Assembly: GCA_030427885.1 (NCBI GenBank) | Contig: JAUICM010000003.1 | Span: 310,001 to 374,000, forward strand | Direction: 5' to 3' | DNA: 64,000 nucleotides | From: Rhodothermia bacterium | GTDB lineage: Bacteria > Bacteroidota > Rhodothermia > Balneolales > Balneolaceae | Shown here: in pieces, positions 35,732 to 45,492 of the stretch | Layout: every line of letters starts with the position of its first letter | Numbering within the stretch: the stretch's first letter is position 1 | Program-made: the position numbers and the translations under genes | The notes under the pieces: model-generated | Database searches by the model: none | Told to the model about the DNA's origin: nothing | The model's input: the letters and a program-made list of their open reading frames with translations, nothing else

Positions 35732-37909
35732 TCATCTATTATATCTGGGGTCTGGCACATACGCCTTCTGCTCTTGATCTATGTAATACTGAAGATCGTG
35801 TTCGGGTTTTTCATACCCCTCAGGTATTGGTTTTTCCGAAAATGTCTGGAAATACAGAACACATGAATTTCTCCACCTTACTGCATCTCTTTCCTGTATT
35901 TCCAGTAATGCTTTTACATATTCAAACCGGGCTTCATCGATCTTTCCTTCCATCTTTTGCCACTGCTTTTGCATATTTCGAACGGCTTCAACTCCGGAGT
36001 AATACTTGAATACCAACTCTTCCCAAAGAGTTCTTCCCGATTGCATCTCGTGACCCCAACTTACATGATGGAACCACAGTAAATATTTTTCGGGGGTGGT
36101 GGAAACGTTACTGAACATTGTTCTGAGTGGTTCTTTGTATTGCTCAATTGCATTTGAACCCGTTTTGGTACGATCGAACCCAATTCCGTTTTTATCTGCT
36201 TTATGATAGTATACCGCTGTCCAGTCTGGTCTTGGTAAATTTGCTGTCCATGGTGCCGGGCCATAATGATGGCCTTGAGCATAGAGATGTGTAAGCCCCA
36301 GAGGCATCCTGTAATTAACTCCCGCCTCTCTGGAATCCATCATCATTTCACGAACAGGATCCACAAAAGCAGGATCATTTGTAAAGGTCATTCTGACCCA
36401 TTCATCAGCAATATCTTCTGCTGATAATGTATAATCCCAGGCAAGGCGACCAAAAGCGTACCAACTTGATTGAACAAAAGGATGTCCGGTCCAGTTTCTG
36501 TCGTTTCCTATATTGATCACTCCGGCCATACCGGTATGTTTATAATCAAATACCTCTCCATCAATAACCCTCCCGACTGATGAGCCTTCCCCATCAGCAT
36601 AAGTGTCTGCTTCCAGTACTTCTTCAAACAGAGTGCCCTGATATGCAAGGTGATTAGCGAAACCAAAATACTCCTGGGTTATCTGGAGCTCCAGCATGGT
36701 ATTTGTGTTTTTCATCGCTCCGAATAATGGAGAAAACGGCTCTCTTGGCTGGAAATCAATCGGACCATTTTTAGTTTGAAGAATCACATTTTCATTGAAT
36801 TTTCCATCCAGAGGCACAAATTCATCATAAGCTTCCCTGAAACGATCTGATTGTTCCGGGCTGTACACAAACGCTCTCCAGATCACAATACCACCATGAG
36901 GAGCTACTGCTTCAGCAAGTACATTGGCCCCAACCGCATGATCTCTACCATAAGCAAACGGACCCGGTTGCCCTTCTGAGTCTGCCTTTACCAGAAATCC
37001 GCCAAAATCCGGTATAAGTGAATAGATCTCATCCGCTTTTTTCTTCCACCACTCACGCACACCAGGATCTAAGGGATCTGCTGTTTTTAAACCGCCAACC
37101 GTTATTGGAGACTGGTAATTAATAGAGATGAAGACTTTAATCCCATATGGTCTCAATGCTTTTGCAATAGTAACAAGTTTTTCCAGAAACTGATCTGTGA
37201 TCATTCTCGGGTCTGCATTCACATTATTAACTGCAACAGCATTCAAACCGAGTGAAGCATTCAATCGTGCGTAATCGGTGTAGCGCGGGTCGTTATATTC
37301 AGGAAGTGTTCCCCAATTCCATATCGAAAGACCGGCGTAACCACGCTCAACCAGCCTTCCCAGGTTATCCCAATGGTTCAACATCCGGTACTCTACTTTT
37401 GGAGTACTTTCAATGGATATACCATCCAGATCTGTATGTGTCTGAATTTTTCGAAGTAGCTCAAAAGTTCCGTATAGCAATCCGATATCGGTATTGGCCG
37501 CAACTACGACAGAACCTTCAATCTCTTCGATCAGGAATCCTTCATCACCTGCACCTGACAGAGAACCTTCAAAATCTGCCGAAGCTATATAGTCTGAACT
37601 TTCGGGTGTTCCAATGATCAGATCCGAGGAACCCTGCTTTCTGATGCTTACTTCTGCATCTAAAAGTCCCGGTAGCGCTTCCTGCAATTCATCAAAAATA
37701 ACTTCTGTTGTTGGGGAATCTCCTGACAGGGTTACGGTGCTCAGTTTGGACCGGTATTGATCTAGTAACTCACTGTCAGCAACTTTCTCATATCTGAGCC
37801 AGGCCCTATACCCGTCCTCGGCTTTATTTGTATTTGAATTCGGAGCTCCTGAACATCCGGCAATGATCAATACCAAAAGAATAATTATATGTAGTTTGAT
37901 CACTTTCAA
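35732..37909 (-). CDS. GH67 alpha-glucuronidase, predicted lipoprotein
   Basis: Removes (4-O-methyl)glucuronic acid from the terminal xylose of xylo-oligosaccharides. The 725-residue product has the three GH67 domains and the expected catalytic residues: Glu312 ([11 protein letters not shown], acid), Asp385 and Glu390 ([11 protein letters not shown], base pair). Length fits. The N-terminus is a lipoprotein signal, lipobox IAGC at Cys19, so the enzyme is membrane-anchored rather than cytoplasmic as in Geobacillus; anchored GH67 is known from Cellvibrio. Its ATG overlaps the stop codon of the SDR gene (ATGA). Complements the GH115 enzyme, which handles internal substituents. Confidence 0.93.
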   Translation of the reverse strand: MKVIKLHIIILLVLIIAGCSGAPNSNTNKAEDGYRAWLRYEKVADSELLDQYRSKLSTVTLSGDSPTTEVIFDELQEALPGLLDAEVSIRKQGSSDLIIGTPESSDYIASADFEGSLSGAGDEGFLIEEIEGSVVVAANTDIGLLYGTFELLRKIQTHTDLDGISIESTPKVEYRMLNHWDNLGRLVERGYAGLSIWNWGTLPEYNDPRYTDYARLNASLGLNAVAVNNVNADPRMITDQFLEKLVTIAKALRPYGIKVFISINYQSPITVGGLKTADPLDPGVREWWKKKADEIYSLIPDFGGFLVKADSEGQPGPFAYGRDHAVGANVLAEAVAPHGGIVIWRAFVYSPEQSDRFREAYDEFVPLDGKFNENVILQTKNGPIDFQPREPFSPLFGAMKNTNTMLELQITQEYFGFANHLAYQGTLFEEVLEADTYADGEGSSVGRVIDGEVFDYKHTGMAGVINIGNDRNWTGHPFVQSSWYAFGRLAWDYTLSAEDIADEWVRMTFTNDPAFVDPVREMMMDSREAGVNYRMPLGLTHLYAQGHHYGPAPWTANLPRPDWTAVYYHKADKNGIGFDRTKTGSNAIEQYKEPLRTMFSNVSTTPEKYLLWFHHVSWGHEMQSGRTLWEELVFKYYSGVEAVRNMQKQWQKMEGKIDEARFEYVKALLEIQERDAVRWRNSCVLYFQTFSEKPIPEGYEKPEHDLQYYIDQEQKAYVPDPRYNR

Positions 37910-38667
37910 AACCCGATCGAATTACCTCCATCCACCGGAAGGTTAACCCCGGTTACAAATTTTGCTGCATCCGAAGCCAGGTAAACTGCTGCTGCGGCAA
38001 TGTCATCAGGTTCTCCCAATCTCTTCATTGGGGTTCTTCCAAGAACTTTTCGCTGGCGCTCAGGATCAGAATCGAAAGCTTTTCTCAGCATAGGAGAATC
38101 AATGAAGCCCGGAGCAATCGCATTCACCCGAATTCCTTCACCTGACAGATCCACTGCAAGCGAACGGGTCATTCCTAATACCGCCGTCTTTGAAGCGGTG
38201 TAGGCTGTTACATCACTTATGCCATACAACGCTGCCATTGAAGTGATGTTGATAATGGAACCGGACTTCCTTGCAAGCATTTTTTTAGCTACTTCGCGAG
38301 TGAGTGAGAAAAGTCCGTTCACATTCGTATTTATGATCTTCTGAAATTCCTCATCAGAAACCTGAGTGAGTGGTTTTTTCATATTGATCCCGGCGTTATT
38401 CACCAATATATCAAGCGGACCAAAAACTGATTCCAGATTTTCAACAAAAGAGGGGAGAGCCTTGATGTCCGAAACATCGTTCACCAAATAACTGGCCCCT
38501 TTTCCAAGTTCATCAACAGCTTCCTGAAGCACCGACTCCCTACGACCTGTGATCACTACTCTTGCACCATGTGACAGAAAAGCCCTGGCTATTCCAAACC
38601 CAAGGCCGGTTCCTCCGCCTGTGATCAGTGCAAGTTTTCCTTTAAGATCAAAAAGAGATCGGGTCAT
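37906..38667 (-). CDS. SDR-family oxidoreductase, probable D-mannonate oxidoreductase (fructuronate reductase)
   Basis: A 253-residue classical short-chain dehydrogenase: NAD(P)-binding TGGGTGLG (16-23), NNAG (90-93), and catalytic Ser143, Tyr156 and Lys160 (YTASK). In this operon, with mannonate dehydratase and an alpha-glucuronidase, the best guess is reduction of D-fructuronate to D-mannonate, a role filled by SDR enzymes instead of UxuB in many Bacteroidota and Firmicutes. Gluconate 5-dehydrogenase-like activity is an alternative, since the families are close. Cytoplasmic. Its stop overlaps the GH67 start by 4 bp and its start is 12 bp after xylA. Confidence 0.75.
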   Translation of the reverse strand: MTRSLFDLKGKLALITGGGTGLGFGIARAFLSHGARVVITGRRESVLQEAVDELGKGASYLVNDVSDIKALPSFVENLESVFGPLDILVNNAGINMKKPLTQVSDEEFQKIINTNVNGLFSLTREVAKKMLARKSGSIINITSMAALYGISDVTAYTASKTAVLGMTRSLAVDLSGEGIRVNAIAPGFIDSPMLRKAFDSDPERQRKVLGRTPMKRLGEPDDIAAAAVYLASDAAKFVTGVNLPVDGGNSIGF

Positions 38668-38679
38668 TCTGCCAATATC

Positions 38680-40008
38680 TTAGATATACTGATTGATGAT
38701 GTTTTCGAATAATTCCTGCTTGCCGCTCTTAGGTTCAATATCCTGATTAGCAAGTGCATGCTTATAGAGACCCTCAAGAGTCAATTCTCCTTGTTCAAAA
38801 GCTTTACCCGCTCCACTATCGAATGAACTATATCTTTCTTTTCTTAGTGACTTATATGCAGATTTTTCCAGAATATCGTTTGCAATCATCAATGAGCGGG
38901 CAAAAACATCCATACCACCAATATGTGCGTGGAACAGATCTTCCAGATCAGTAGAGTTGCGACGTGTTTTGGCATCAAAATTTACGCCACCGCCTTGCAG
39001 CCCACCAGCTTCAAGGAATACAAGCATGGCCTGTGTTACTTCGAATAGATCAACCGGGAACTGGTCGGTATCCCAGCCATTCTGGTAATCACCACGGTTA
39101 GCATCAATACTACCTAGCAAGCCATTGTCGGCTGCAACCTGTAATTCATGTTCAAAAGTATGTTGAGCCAGTGTTGCATGGTTAACCTCGATGTTTAATT
39201 TGAAATCATCCATCAGGTCATATTTTTGAAGGAACCCAAGAACAGTAGCCGCATCAAAATCGTACTGATGTTTTGATGGTTCCATTGGTTTTGGCTCAAT
39301 GAAGAATGTTCCTTTGAAACCCTGGCCTCGGGCATAATCTTTTGCCATGTGTAGAAAACGAGCGAGATGATCCTGCTCACGCTTCATATCAGTATTCAGC
39401 AGAGACATATATCCTTCACGACCACCCCAGAATACATAATTCTCGCCATCTAGCTTTATAGTGGCATCGAGTGCATTTTTAACCTGAGCACCAGCATAAG
39501 CAACCACATTGAAGTCCGGATTTGTGGACGCTCCGTTCATATAACGCGGGTTGCTAAAGGCATTAGCCGTTCCCCATAATAATTTCACTCCTGATGCAGC
39601 CTGCTTTTCTTTTGCATAGTCTGTGATGAAATCCACTCTTTTGCCAAATTCTTTCAGCGTATCGCCTTCTGCAATAAGGTCAACATCATGGAAACAGTAG
39701 TATGGAGCACCGATCTTAGTAATGAATTCAAAAGCAGCATCCATTTTATCTTTCGCCTGCTGATACGGGTCATTACTCACCAGCCATGGAAATTCTTTTG
39801 TACCCACACCGAAAGGATCACCACCAGTTGCACACAGTGTATGCCAGTAAGCAATCGCAAATTTGAAATGCTCTTTCATGGTTTTCCCGGCTACGACCTT
39901 ATTCTCGTCGTAATACTTAAAGGCGAAAGGATTATCAGAGCCTTTACCTTCAAATTCTATTTTTCCGATACCTTTAAAGTATTCTTTATCTCCAATAAGT
40001 GGTTTCAT
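38680..40008 (-). CDS. xylA: D-xylose isomerase
   Basis: Isomerises D-xylose to D-xylulose in the cytoplasm. The 442-residue protein is a typical class II enzyme. Visible active-site features are His107 and Asp110 (CFHDVDL), the metal site around [17 protein letters not shown] and [17 protein letters not shown], and [12 protein letters not shown] near the C-terminal third. Located 32 bp after xylB in the operon, so xylose from the GH3 and GH43 enzymes is fed straight to xylulose 5-phosphate. Confidence 0.97.
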   Translation of the reverse strand: MKPLIGDKEYFKGIGKIEFEGKGSDNPFAFKYYDENKVVAGKTMKEHFKFAIAYWHTLCATGGDPFGVGTKEFPWLVSNDPYQQAKDKMDAAFEFITKIGAPYYCFHDVDLIAEGDTLKEFGKRVDFITDYAKEKQAASGVKLLWGTANAFSNPRYMNGASTNPDFNVVAYAGAQVKNALDATIKLDGENYVFWGGREGYMSLLNTDMKREQDHLARFLHMAKDYARGQGFKGTFFIEPKPMEPSKHQYDFDAATVLGFLQKYDLMDDFKLNIEVNHATLAQHTFEHELQVAADNGLLGSIDANRGDYQNGWDTDQFPVDLFEVTQAMLVFLEAGGLQGGGVNFDAKTRRNSTDLEDLFHAHIGGMDVFARSLMIANDILEKSAYKSLRKERYSSFDSGAGKAFEQGELTLEGLYKHALANQDIEPKSGKQELFENIINQYI

Positions 40009-40040
40009 AGGTCAATAATATTATCTCAGGTAAACCTGAT

Positions 40041-41540
40041 TCATTTTGTGTTAAAAGAGTGTTTTTCAATGGTTGCCTGCCACTCATTGAGCAGGTCTCG
40101 GTAAGTTGAGCTCAACTCTGCATCGGGCTCATACTCACTTAATTTGGTTAGGCTGCTGAATGCTTCTTCTGCTGAAGAATAAAAACCAGAACCTAATGCA
40201 GCTCCACGGGCAGCACCTGCTGCTCCGTCAGTATCATAGATCTCCAAAGGGGTTCCTGTAACATTTACAAAGATCTCGCGAAATGACTCGCTCAGGAACA
40301 GGTTAGCTTGCCCAGCTCTTATCTTGCTTTGCGAAACTTCAAGATCAGAAAGCATCTCGAATCCAAGATTGAGTGCATATACAATACCCTCGAGGGAGGC
40401 TCTTAAAATATGACTGGTTTGATGACGGTTAAAATCCATATTCAGAAAATGCGACCCCACCAGTCTGTTCTCAAAAATACGTTCCGCCCCATTTCCGAAT
40501 GGAAGGCAACTCAGGCCTTCAGCGCCAGGCGCCACAGAATCTACCATCTGATTCATTTGGGTGTAGTCTATATTTCCTCTGCCGGAGTTAAGTACGTTCT
40601 TAAGCCAGCTGTACAAGATTCCCGTCCCGTTTATACAGATCAGGATTCCATTTCTTGGATCGGGTTCACTATCATTTACATGCAGAAAGGTGTTGATCCG
40701 TGATTTCTGATCATACACATTTTTATCTGTTACCGCATAAATAACACCTGACGTTCCCGCTGTTGATGCAATTTCGCCTGGCTTCAATACATTTAATGAA
40801 AAAGCGTTATTGGGCTGGTCACCAGCACGGTACGAAATTGTTGTTGATGCATTCATTCCTAATTCTGAAGCAATTTCAGCATCAAGGGTTAGATCAGCCC
40901 CGATAGCCGGCACTGTTTCGGCTACCATATCCTTCGTGAACCCAAATTCTTCAAGGAGTTCTGAACTTACTTCTCTTTTCTCAAAATCCCAGAATACACC
41001 TTCAGATAAACCTGTCTCTGTAGTCGTAATTTTTCCACTAAGTTTCATTGCGATGAAATCACCGGGCAACATAAATTTATAGACCTTCTCATATACATCC
41101 GGCTCATTTTGCTTAACCCACGCTAGTTTTGAGGCTGTAAAATTACCCGGTGAATTCAACAAATGTGGCAAACAAAAATCAGGCCCTAAAGAATTGAACG
41201 CCTTTTTGCCAACTTCTACTGCTCGGCTATCACACCATATAATTGATGGCCTTAATACCTGGTGGTCTTTGTCTACCAGAACCAGTCCATGCATCTGGTA
41301 AGAGATCCCAATCGATTTGATAGTGGATGGGGCAAGCCCGCTCTTTTGGATCAACAGAGAAAAAGCCTGGAGAAAATTTTGCCACCACATCTCGGGATCC
41401 TGCTCAGCCCATCCTTGTTCAGGAGCATCAATCTTCAACTCTTGTTTTGGATGAGTAACAGAAGCCTTAACCTGACCTAGTTTACCATCATATAATGACA
41501 ACTTGATTGATGAGCTCCCAAGATCTATTCCTAAAAACAT
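40041..41540 (-). CDS. xylB: Xylulokinase
   Basis: Phosphorylates D-xylulose with ATP to D-xylulose 5-phosphate. FGGY-family kinase of 499 residues: N-terminal phosphate-1 motif LGIDLGSSSIK, QMHGLV typical of xylulokinases, catalytic-base region AGDQPNNAFS (Asp241) and STAGTSG. First gene of the ten-gene operon; the 239-bp gap before it contains three TTGAGCAA/TTGCTCAA sites and one palindromic variant, so this is the likely control point for the whole 14-kb unit. Confidence 0.95.
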   Translation of the reverse strand: MFLGIDLGSSSIKLSLYDGKLGQVKASVTHPKQELKIDAPEQGWAEQDPEMWWQNFLQAFSLLIQKSGLAPSTIKSIGISYQMHGLVLVDKDHQVLRPSIIWCDSRAVEVGKKAFNSLGPDFCLPHLLNSPGNFTASKLAWVKQNEPDVYEKVYKFMLPGDFIAMKLSGKITTTETGLSEGVFWDFEKREVSSELLEEFGFTKDMVAETVPAIGADLTLDAEIASELGMNASTTISYRAGDQPNNAFSLNVLKPGEIASTAGTSGVIYAVTDKNVYDQKSRINTFLHVNDSEPDPRNGILICINGTGILYSWLKNVLNSGRGNIDYTQMNQMVDSVAPGAEGLSCLPFGNGAERIFENRLVGSHFLNMDFNRHQTSHILRASLEGIVYALNLGFEMLSDLEVSQSKIRAGQANLFLSESFREIFVNVTGTPLEIYDTDGAAGAARGAALGSGFYSSAEEAFSSLTKLSEYEPDAELSSTYRDLLNEWQATIEKHSFNTK

Positions 41541-41585
41541 ATACAGCTAGTTTATTCCTTTCATGGATATTCTTCCAAATATACC

Positions 41586-41594
41586 TTGAGCAAA
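41586..41594. promoter_or_regulatory. Operator-like TTGAGCAAA 46 bp before xylB
   Basis: An exact copy of the recurring 8-mer, the nearest to the xylB start codon. A repressor bound here would overlap the promoter or transcription start. Confidence 0.5.
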
Positions 41595-41648
41595 AAATCG
41601 TTCAAGTTTGTCCCTCAATCTTACCAAGACACCCCAACATTTCTGAAT

Positions 41649-41658
41649 TTGAGCTCAA
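41649..41658. promoter_or_regulatory. Palindrome TTGAGCTCAA upstream of xylB
   Basis: A perfect 10-bp palindrome sharing TTGAGC and CTCAA with the recurring motif, in the xylB operon promoter region. Confidence 0.4.
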
Positions 41659-41727
41659 TTAAATACAGTTTCGGTTTATTTCCCGAAATTGAATATTAGT
41701 ATATTTAAACGAGGAGAAAAAATAAAC

Positions 41728-41772
41728 AAGTTTGAGCAAACTTTTCCGTGTTTTTTGGTAAAATTTGCTCAA
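41728..41772. promoter_or_regulatory. Paired operator-like sites upstream of the xylB operon
   Basis: AAGTTTGAGCAAACTT (41728-41743) is a perfect 7+7 palindrome around a central AG. A second site, TTGCTCAA (41765-41772), follows with a start-to-start offset of 33 bp from TTGAGCAA (41732). The same offset is seen at 782/815. The pair begins 7 bp beyond the lacI stop codon. Confidence 0.6.
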
Positions 41773-41779
41773 TTATTGC

Positions 41780-42796
41780 CTACTCTTTAGAAGTTCTTAA
41801 GCTTGACTCTCTTATTTCCAGTGAAACTGGTACCATACTCACAATACCCTGATGGTTATTTGGCTTTCCTACGCGAGCCAATAGATTGTCCAATGTGTTT
41901 ACTGCAAGGCGTGTGTAATCGGTGTTTACTGATGTAATTTTAGGATAATGAGTATTACAAACAGGTAGGTTATCATATCCAACCAAAGCAATATCACGGG
42001 GAAACTCATATCCTGCTTGCCGTGCTGCTTCCATGAAGCCTACAGCCATTGCGTCATTTGCAGCAAAAACTGCTTCTGGTTTAATTTTTTTCTTTTCAAA
42101 GCTTTGAAAGGCCCTGGTTCCCGACTCGAGCGTGTAATCACCACGAAAGCTCCATACTATCTCTTCGTCTGCCACATGAGTAATATAATCGCTAAAACCA
42201 TTGGTTCTGAACCTCGATTCCGGCATTGCGGAAGGGCCTTCAATGATTCCCAGTTTTTTAAATCCCTGATCATGAAAATGTCTGGCAACCAGTGTAGCTC
42301 CCTGATATGCATCAAATGTAACCGTATCTAAAACCGAGTTATCAATATTTGAGCAGGATATTATTGGAAAATCATTTGGAGTGGAATGCAGTATATGCTG
42401 GTATTCCTGCTCCTTTAATTCCGGGACAAAGATTATCGCTGCGGTATACCCCAGTGCACGCAGGTTTTCGATCAGTTGATCGACCCGGCTGACATCATCA
42501 TCTATACTAAATAAACTTATATTTATGTTTTTCTTAACAGCCGCATTCGAGAAACCTACAAAGAAAGAAGAGTAAAATTCTCCAGTTCTGAATTTAGTTA
42601 TCAAAGCAATATAGGGCGGTTGGTTCTCAGGAATAGATCTGCCATTGGTTGGCAAGGGGTAACCTAATTTATGCGCACTGGCTAAGATTTTTCGACGGTT
42701 TTCCTCCGAAATCCGACCCTCACCCCGTACCGCTCTGGAAATTGTTGAAACTGAAAAGCCTGTGGCTTCAGATATATCCTTAAGTGTGACCTTCAT
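41780..42796 (-). CDS. LacI/GalR-family transcriptional regulator, probable xylan-regulon repressor
   Basis: A 338-residue regulator. The N-terminal helix-turn-helix is clear (LKDISEATGFSVSTISRAVRG, shown in part: TGFSVSTISRAVRG, about 11-24), followed by the hinge region (about 45-60) and a periplasmic-binding-like effector domain (FAANDAMAVGFMEAARQAG, VGYDN). The effector is unknown; xylose, xylobiose or a glucuronate compound is plausible. Self-control is suggested by a TTGAGCAA site 17 bp upstream of its start. It lies directly before the xylB operon on the same strand and diverges from the TIM-barrel gene. Confidence 0.9.
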   Translation of the reverse strand: MKVTLKDISEATGFSVSTISRAVRGEGRISEENRRKILASAHKLGYPLPTNGRSIPENQPPYIALITKFRTGEFYSSFFVGFSNAAVKKNINISLFSIDDDVSRVDQLIENLRALGYTAAIIFVPELKEQEYQHILHSTPNDFPIISCSNIDNSVLDTVTFDAYQGATLVARHFHDQGFKKLGIIEGPSAMPESRFRTNGFSDYITHVADEEIVWSFRGDYTLESGTRAFQSFEKKKIKPEAVFAANDAMAVGFMEAARQAGYEFPRDIALVGYDNLPVCNTHYPKITSVNTDYTRLAVNTLDNLLARVGKPNNHQGIVSMVPVSLEIRESSLRTSKE

Positions 42797-42812
42797 TTAT
42801 GCATCAGACTGA

Positions 42813-42831
42813 TTGAGCAAATTTTGCACAA
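42813..42831. promoter_or_regulatory. Operator-like TTGAGCAAATTTTGCACAA upstream of lacI
   Basis: A 19-bp near-palindrome starting with the recurring TTGAGCAA, in the 175-bp gap between lacI and the divergent TIM-barrel gene. Weaker partial copies lie at 42874-42884 (TTTGAACAAAA) and 42918-42924 (TTTGCTC). Confidence 0.55.
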
Positions 42832-42971
42832 AATAGAAAAACGCTGTCAAATTAGAAACAACTTATCTCACCATTTGAACAAAATACAATATGCTGGCAA
42901 GCTAAAGACGTTATTAATTTGCTCTTCTTTGTGAGCTTATTAACTTAATTTTGTAGTAAATCATATGCACT

Positions 42972-43922
42972 ATGAAGATAGATCGACTTGAATTCCTCAA
43001 AAAAACAGCCTTAACAGCTGGTTCTGTAATGATAGCACCTTCCCTATCTGATTCAAGAGATCATTATAAAAGCTCTTTTGACTTTAAGATATCATTAGCC
43101 GAATGGAGCCATCAGGCTGATATATTTGCCGGGAGATTTGATCATCTCGACTTCGCAAGCATCGCTAAACTTAACTATGGTATTGATGCCATTGAGTATG
43201 TAAATCAATTTTTCCCGGATAAAGCATCTGATATATCTTATATAAGGGAAATGAAGCGACGCGCTGATGATCATGGGGTACAGTCTGTACTTATCATGAT
43301 TGACAACGAGGGAGAGCTTTCTTCAGCTGATGATAAGACCAGAATGGCGGCTGTGCAGAATCATTATAAATGGGTCGGTGCTGCAAAACTTTTAGGTTGC
43401 CATGCTATCAGGGTCAATCTTTTTGGTGAGAATGATCCCGAAACCTGGATAAAAACCTCGGTAGATGGCCTGGGACGTCTAGCAGCTTTTGCGGCTGATT
43501 TTGAGATCAGTGTGATCGTTGAAAATCACGGAAGTCATTCCTCTCATGGAAAGCGCCTTACAGAAGTAATAAAACAGGTAAACAGCAAATGGGTCGGAAC
43601 TCTTCCTGACTTCGGCAATTTCTGTGTAGCCCGTAAAAATGGTCAATTATGGGGCTCTGAATGTATAGAGCAGTATGATGTTTACCAGGGAACAAAAGAA
43701 ATGATGCCTTACGCTAAAGGAGTGAGCGCCAAAACTTTCCGTTTTGACGATAATGGCAACGAGGCTGACCTCGACTATATGCGCCTGTTCAAGATCATCC
43801 GGGATTCCGGTTTTAATGGTGGATATGTTGGTATTGAATATGAAGGGCAAGACCTGTATCCGGCCGAGGGAATCATAAAAACCAAACGGTTGCTTGAGCG
43901 CGTTCGCAAAAACTTATCTTAA
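42972..43922 (+). CDS. Exported xylose-isomerase-like TIM-barrel protein (sugar phosphate isomerase/epimerase family)
   Basis: A 316-residue AP-endonuclease-2-type TIM barrel. The N-terminus (DRLEFLKKTALTAGSVM) resembles a Tat signal (consensus RRxFLKK) but the first Arg is Asp, so export route is unsure. Metal-site style residues are visible: Glu in GIDAIEYVN, NHG in VIVENHGSHSSHG, LPDFGNFC, and GYVGIEYEG at the end. Members of this superfamily isomerise or epimerise sugars and inositols; the substrate here is unknown. It shares an operator-bearing promoter region with lacI, so it probably belongs to the xylan regulon. Confidence 0.75.
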   Translation: MKIDRLEFLKKTALTAGSVMIAPSLSDSRDHYKSSFDFKISLAEWSHQADIFAGRFDHLDFASIAKLNYGIDAIEYVNQFFPDKASDISYIREMKRRADDHGVQSVLIMIDNEGELSSADDKTRMAAVQNHYKWVGAAKLLGCHAIRVNLFGENDPETWIKTSVDGLGRLAAFAADFEISVIVENHGSHSSHGKRLTEVIKQVNSKWVGTLPDFGNFCVARKNGQLWGSECIEQYDVYQGTKEMMPYAKGVSAKTFRFDDNGNEADLDYMRLFKIIRDSGFNGGYVGIEYEGQDLYPAEGIIKTKRLLERVRKNLS

Positions 43923-44032
43923 TCCTGCCTTTCTTCCTTAGATAATTTCTTTAATTCGCAAATCTATGTTTGTGAATAACAGAGATAATATTAAATTATT
44001 TAGGTATTATTATGATATTACTTAAATAATAA

Positions 44033-45466
44033 ATGAACAGATTATCAGAAACCTATACAGTTAATGGGCATTACGATGAGATGATGGTGAAAAAGGGGCA
44101 GTGTCGCGATCATTATTGTCCGTTTAATGAAGTATTGGATTCCATCCCATCCGGCAAACTCGCTGAACTGCAACAAGCTACTGATCGTGCCCAGATCGCT
44201 ATGGGTATGACTTTCAATGTGTATCATGATAATAAAGGTGTAGAAAAGATCCTTCCTCTGGATATCATTCCAAGGATCATCTCAGGATCAGAATGGAGCC
44301 TGGTCGAACAAGGATTGAAGCAACGGGTTCACGCACTAAATCTCTTCATTCAGGATATTTATAATAAACAAAGGATCATCAAAGATGGTATTGTACCCAA
44401 AGAGATGATCTATTCAAGTGGTAATTATTTGAAGCCCCTGGAAGACTGGACCCCGCCTCAGGGAATTTGGTGCCATATTTCGGGGTCCGATCTTGTACGT
44501 GATAACGATGGAACATTTTATGTTTTAGAAGATAACCTGCGTTGTCCTTCGGGTGTGTCGTATTTACTGGAGAACAGAGAGATTCTAAAACGAGTATATC
44601 CCAATCTGTTTAGTAATCTGGGCGTACGCCATGTTTCTGATTACCCCAGCAAGTTGTTGCGCATGCTTCAGTATTTATCAGGTAAAGACCAGCCGATTGT
44701 AGGTCTGTTGACACCTGGTGTTTTCAATTCCGCTTATTTCGAGCACTCCTATCTTGCTCAATTGATGGGAATAGAATTGGTTGTTGGTCAGGACCTGGTT
44801 ACCAATAATGATAAGTTGTACATGAAAACCACGCAGGGACTTCATCAGGTAGACGTATTATACCGAAGAATCGATGATACTTTTCTGGATCCACTCACCT
44901 TCAACCCTAGCAGTATGCTGGGTGCACACGGATTATTCAATGCTTACCGAAAAGGAAATCTTGCCCTTGCTAATGCGCCGGGAACTGGTATTGCCGATGA
45001 TAAAGCTGTGTATGCATATGTACCCCGTATTATAAAATATTATCTGGATGAAGATCCGATCCTGGCTAATGTTAAGACCTATATATGCGCTGAAGAGGAA
45101 GACAGGAAGTACGTACTCGAGCATATTGATGAATTAGTGGTTAAGGAAACCAATGCTGCAGGAGGTTACGGAATGCTGATAGGGCCAAAATCGACCAGGG
45201 AAGAACACGAAAAGTTCAAAAAATTAATAGCTGCTAACCCTAGAAACTATATCGCCCAGCCCACCTTGTCACTTTCTACTGTACCAACTCTGATAGATGA
45301 TATCATCGAGCCCCGGCATGTCGATCTCCGGCCATTTATTCTTTATGGTGAGGAGATCGAAGTTCATCCCGGAGCACTCACCAGGGTTGCCCTCAAAAAA
45401 GGTTCGCTTGTCGTGAATTCTTCTCAGGGTGGTGGCAGCAAAGATACCTGGGTGCTATACAACTAA
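44033..45466 (+). CDS. Circularly permuted ATP-grasp family protein
   Basis: A 477-residue protein of the circularly permuted ATP-grasp type. Hallmarks: VLEDNLRCPSGVSYLLENRE (nucleotide-binding acid cluster), HGLFNAYRKGNLALANAPGTG, VVKETNAAGGYGM, and the ending HVDLRPFILYGEEIEVHPGA with NSSQGGGSKDTW. ATP-grasp enzymes join a carboxylate to an amine through an acyl phosphate, and genome-context work has predicted this group to make a peptide or tag; the product is unknown. It starts a four-gene plus-strand operon with alpha-E, Anbu and transglutaminase-like genes. Confidence 0.9.
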   Translation: MNRLSETYTVNGHYDEMMVKKGQCRDHYCPFNEVLDSIPSGKLAELQQATDRAQIAMGMTFNVYHDNKGVEKILPLDIIPRIISGSEWSLVEQGLKQRVHALNLFIQDIYNKQRIIKDGIVPKEMIYSSGNYLKPLEDWTPPQGIWCHISGSDLVRDNDGTFYVLEDNLRCPSGVSYLLENREILKRVYPNLFSNLGVRHVSDYPSKLLRMLQYLSGKDQPIVGLLTPGVFNSAYFEHSYLAQLMGIELVVGQDLVTNNDKLYMKTTQGLHQVDVLYRRIDDTFLDPLTFNPSSMLGAHGLFNAYRKGNLALANAPGTGIADDKAVYAYVPRIIKYYLDEDPILANVKTYICAEEEDRKYVLEHIDELVVKETNAAGGYGMLIGPKSTREEHEKFKKLIAANPRNYIAQPTLSLSTVPTLIDDIIEPRHVDLRPFILYGEEIEVHPGALTRVALKKGSLVVNSSQGGGSKDTWVLYN

Positions 45467-45492
45467 TGATCAATAAAACGAACTGATATCTT

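Noticed and set aside
36140-36147. TTGCTCAA inside GH67 (also at 2035 and 44754 in other coding regions)
   Set aside because: Exact copies within coding DNA occur at roughly the rate expected by chance and were not called operators.
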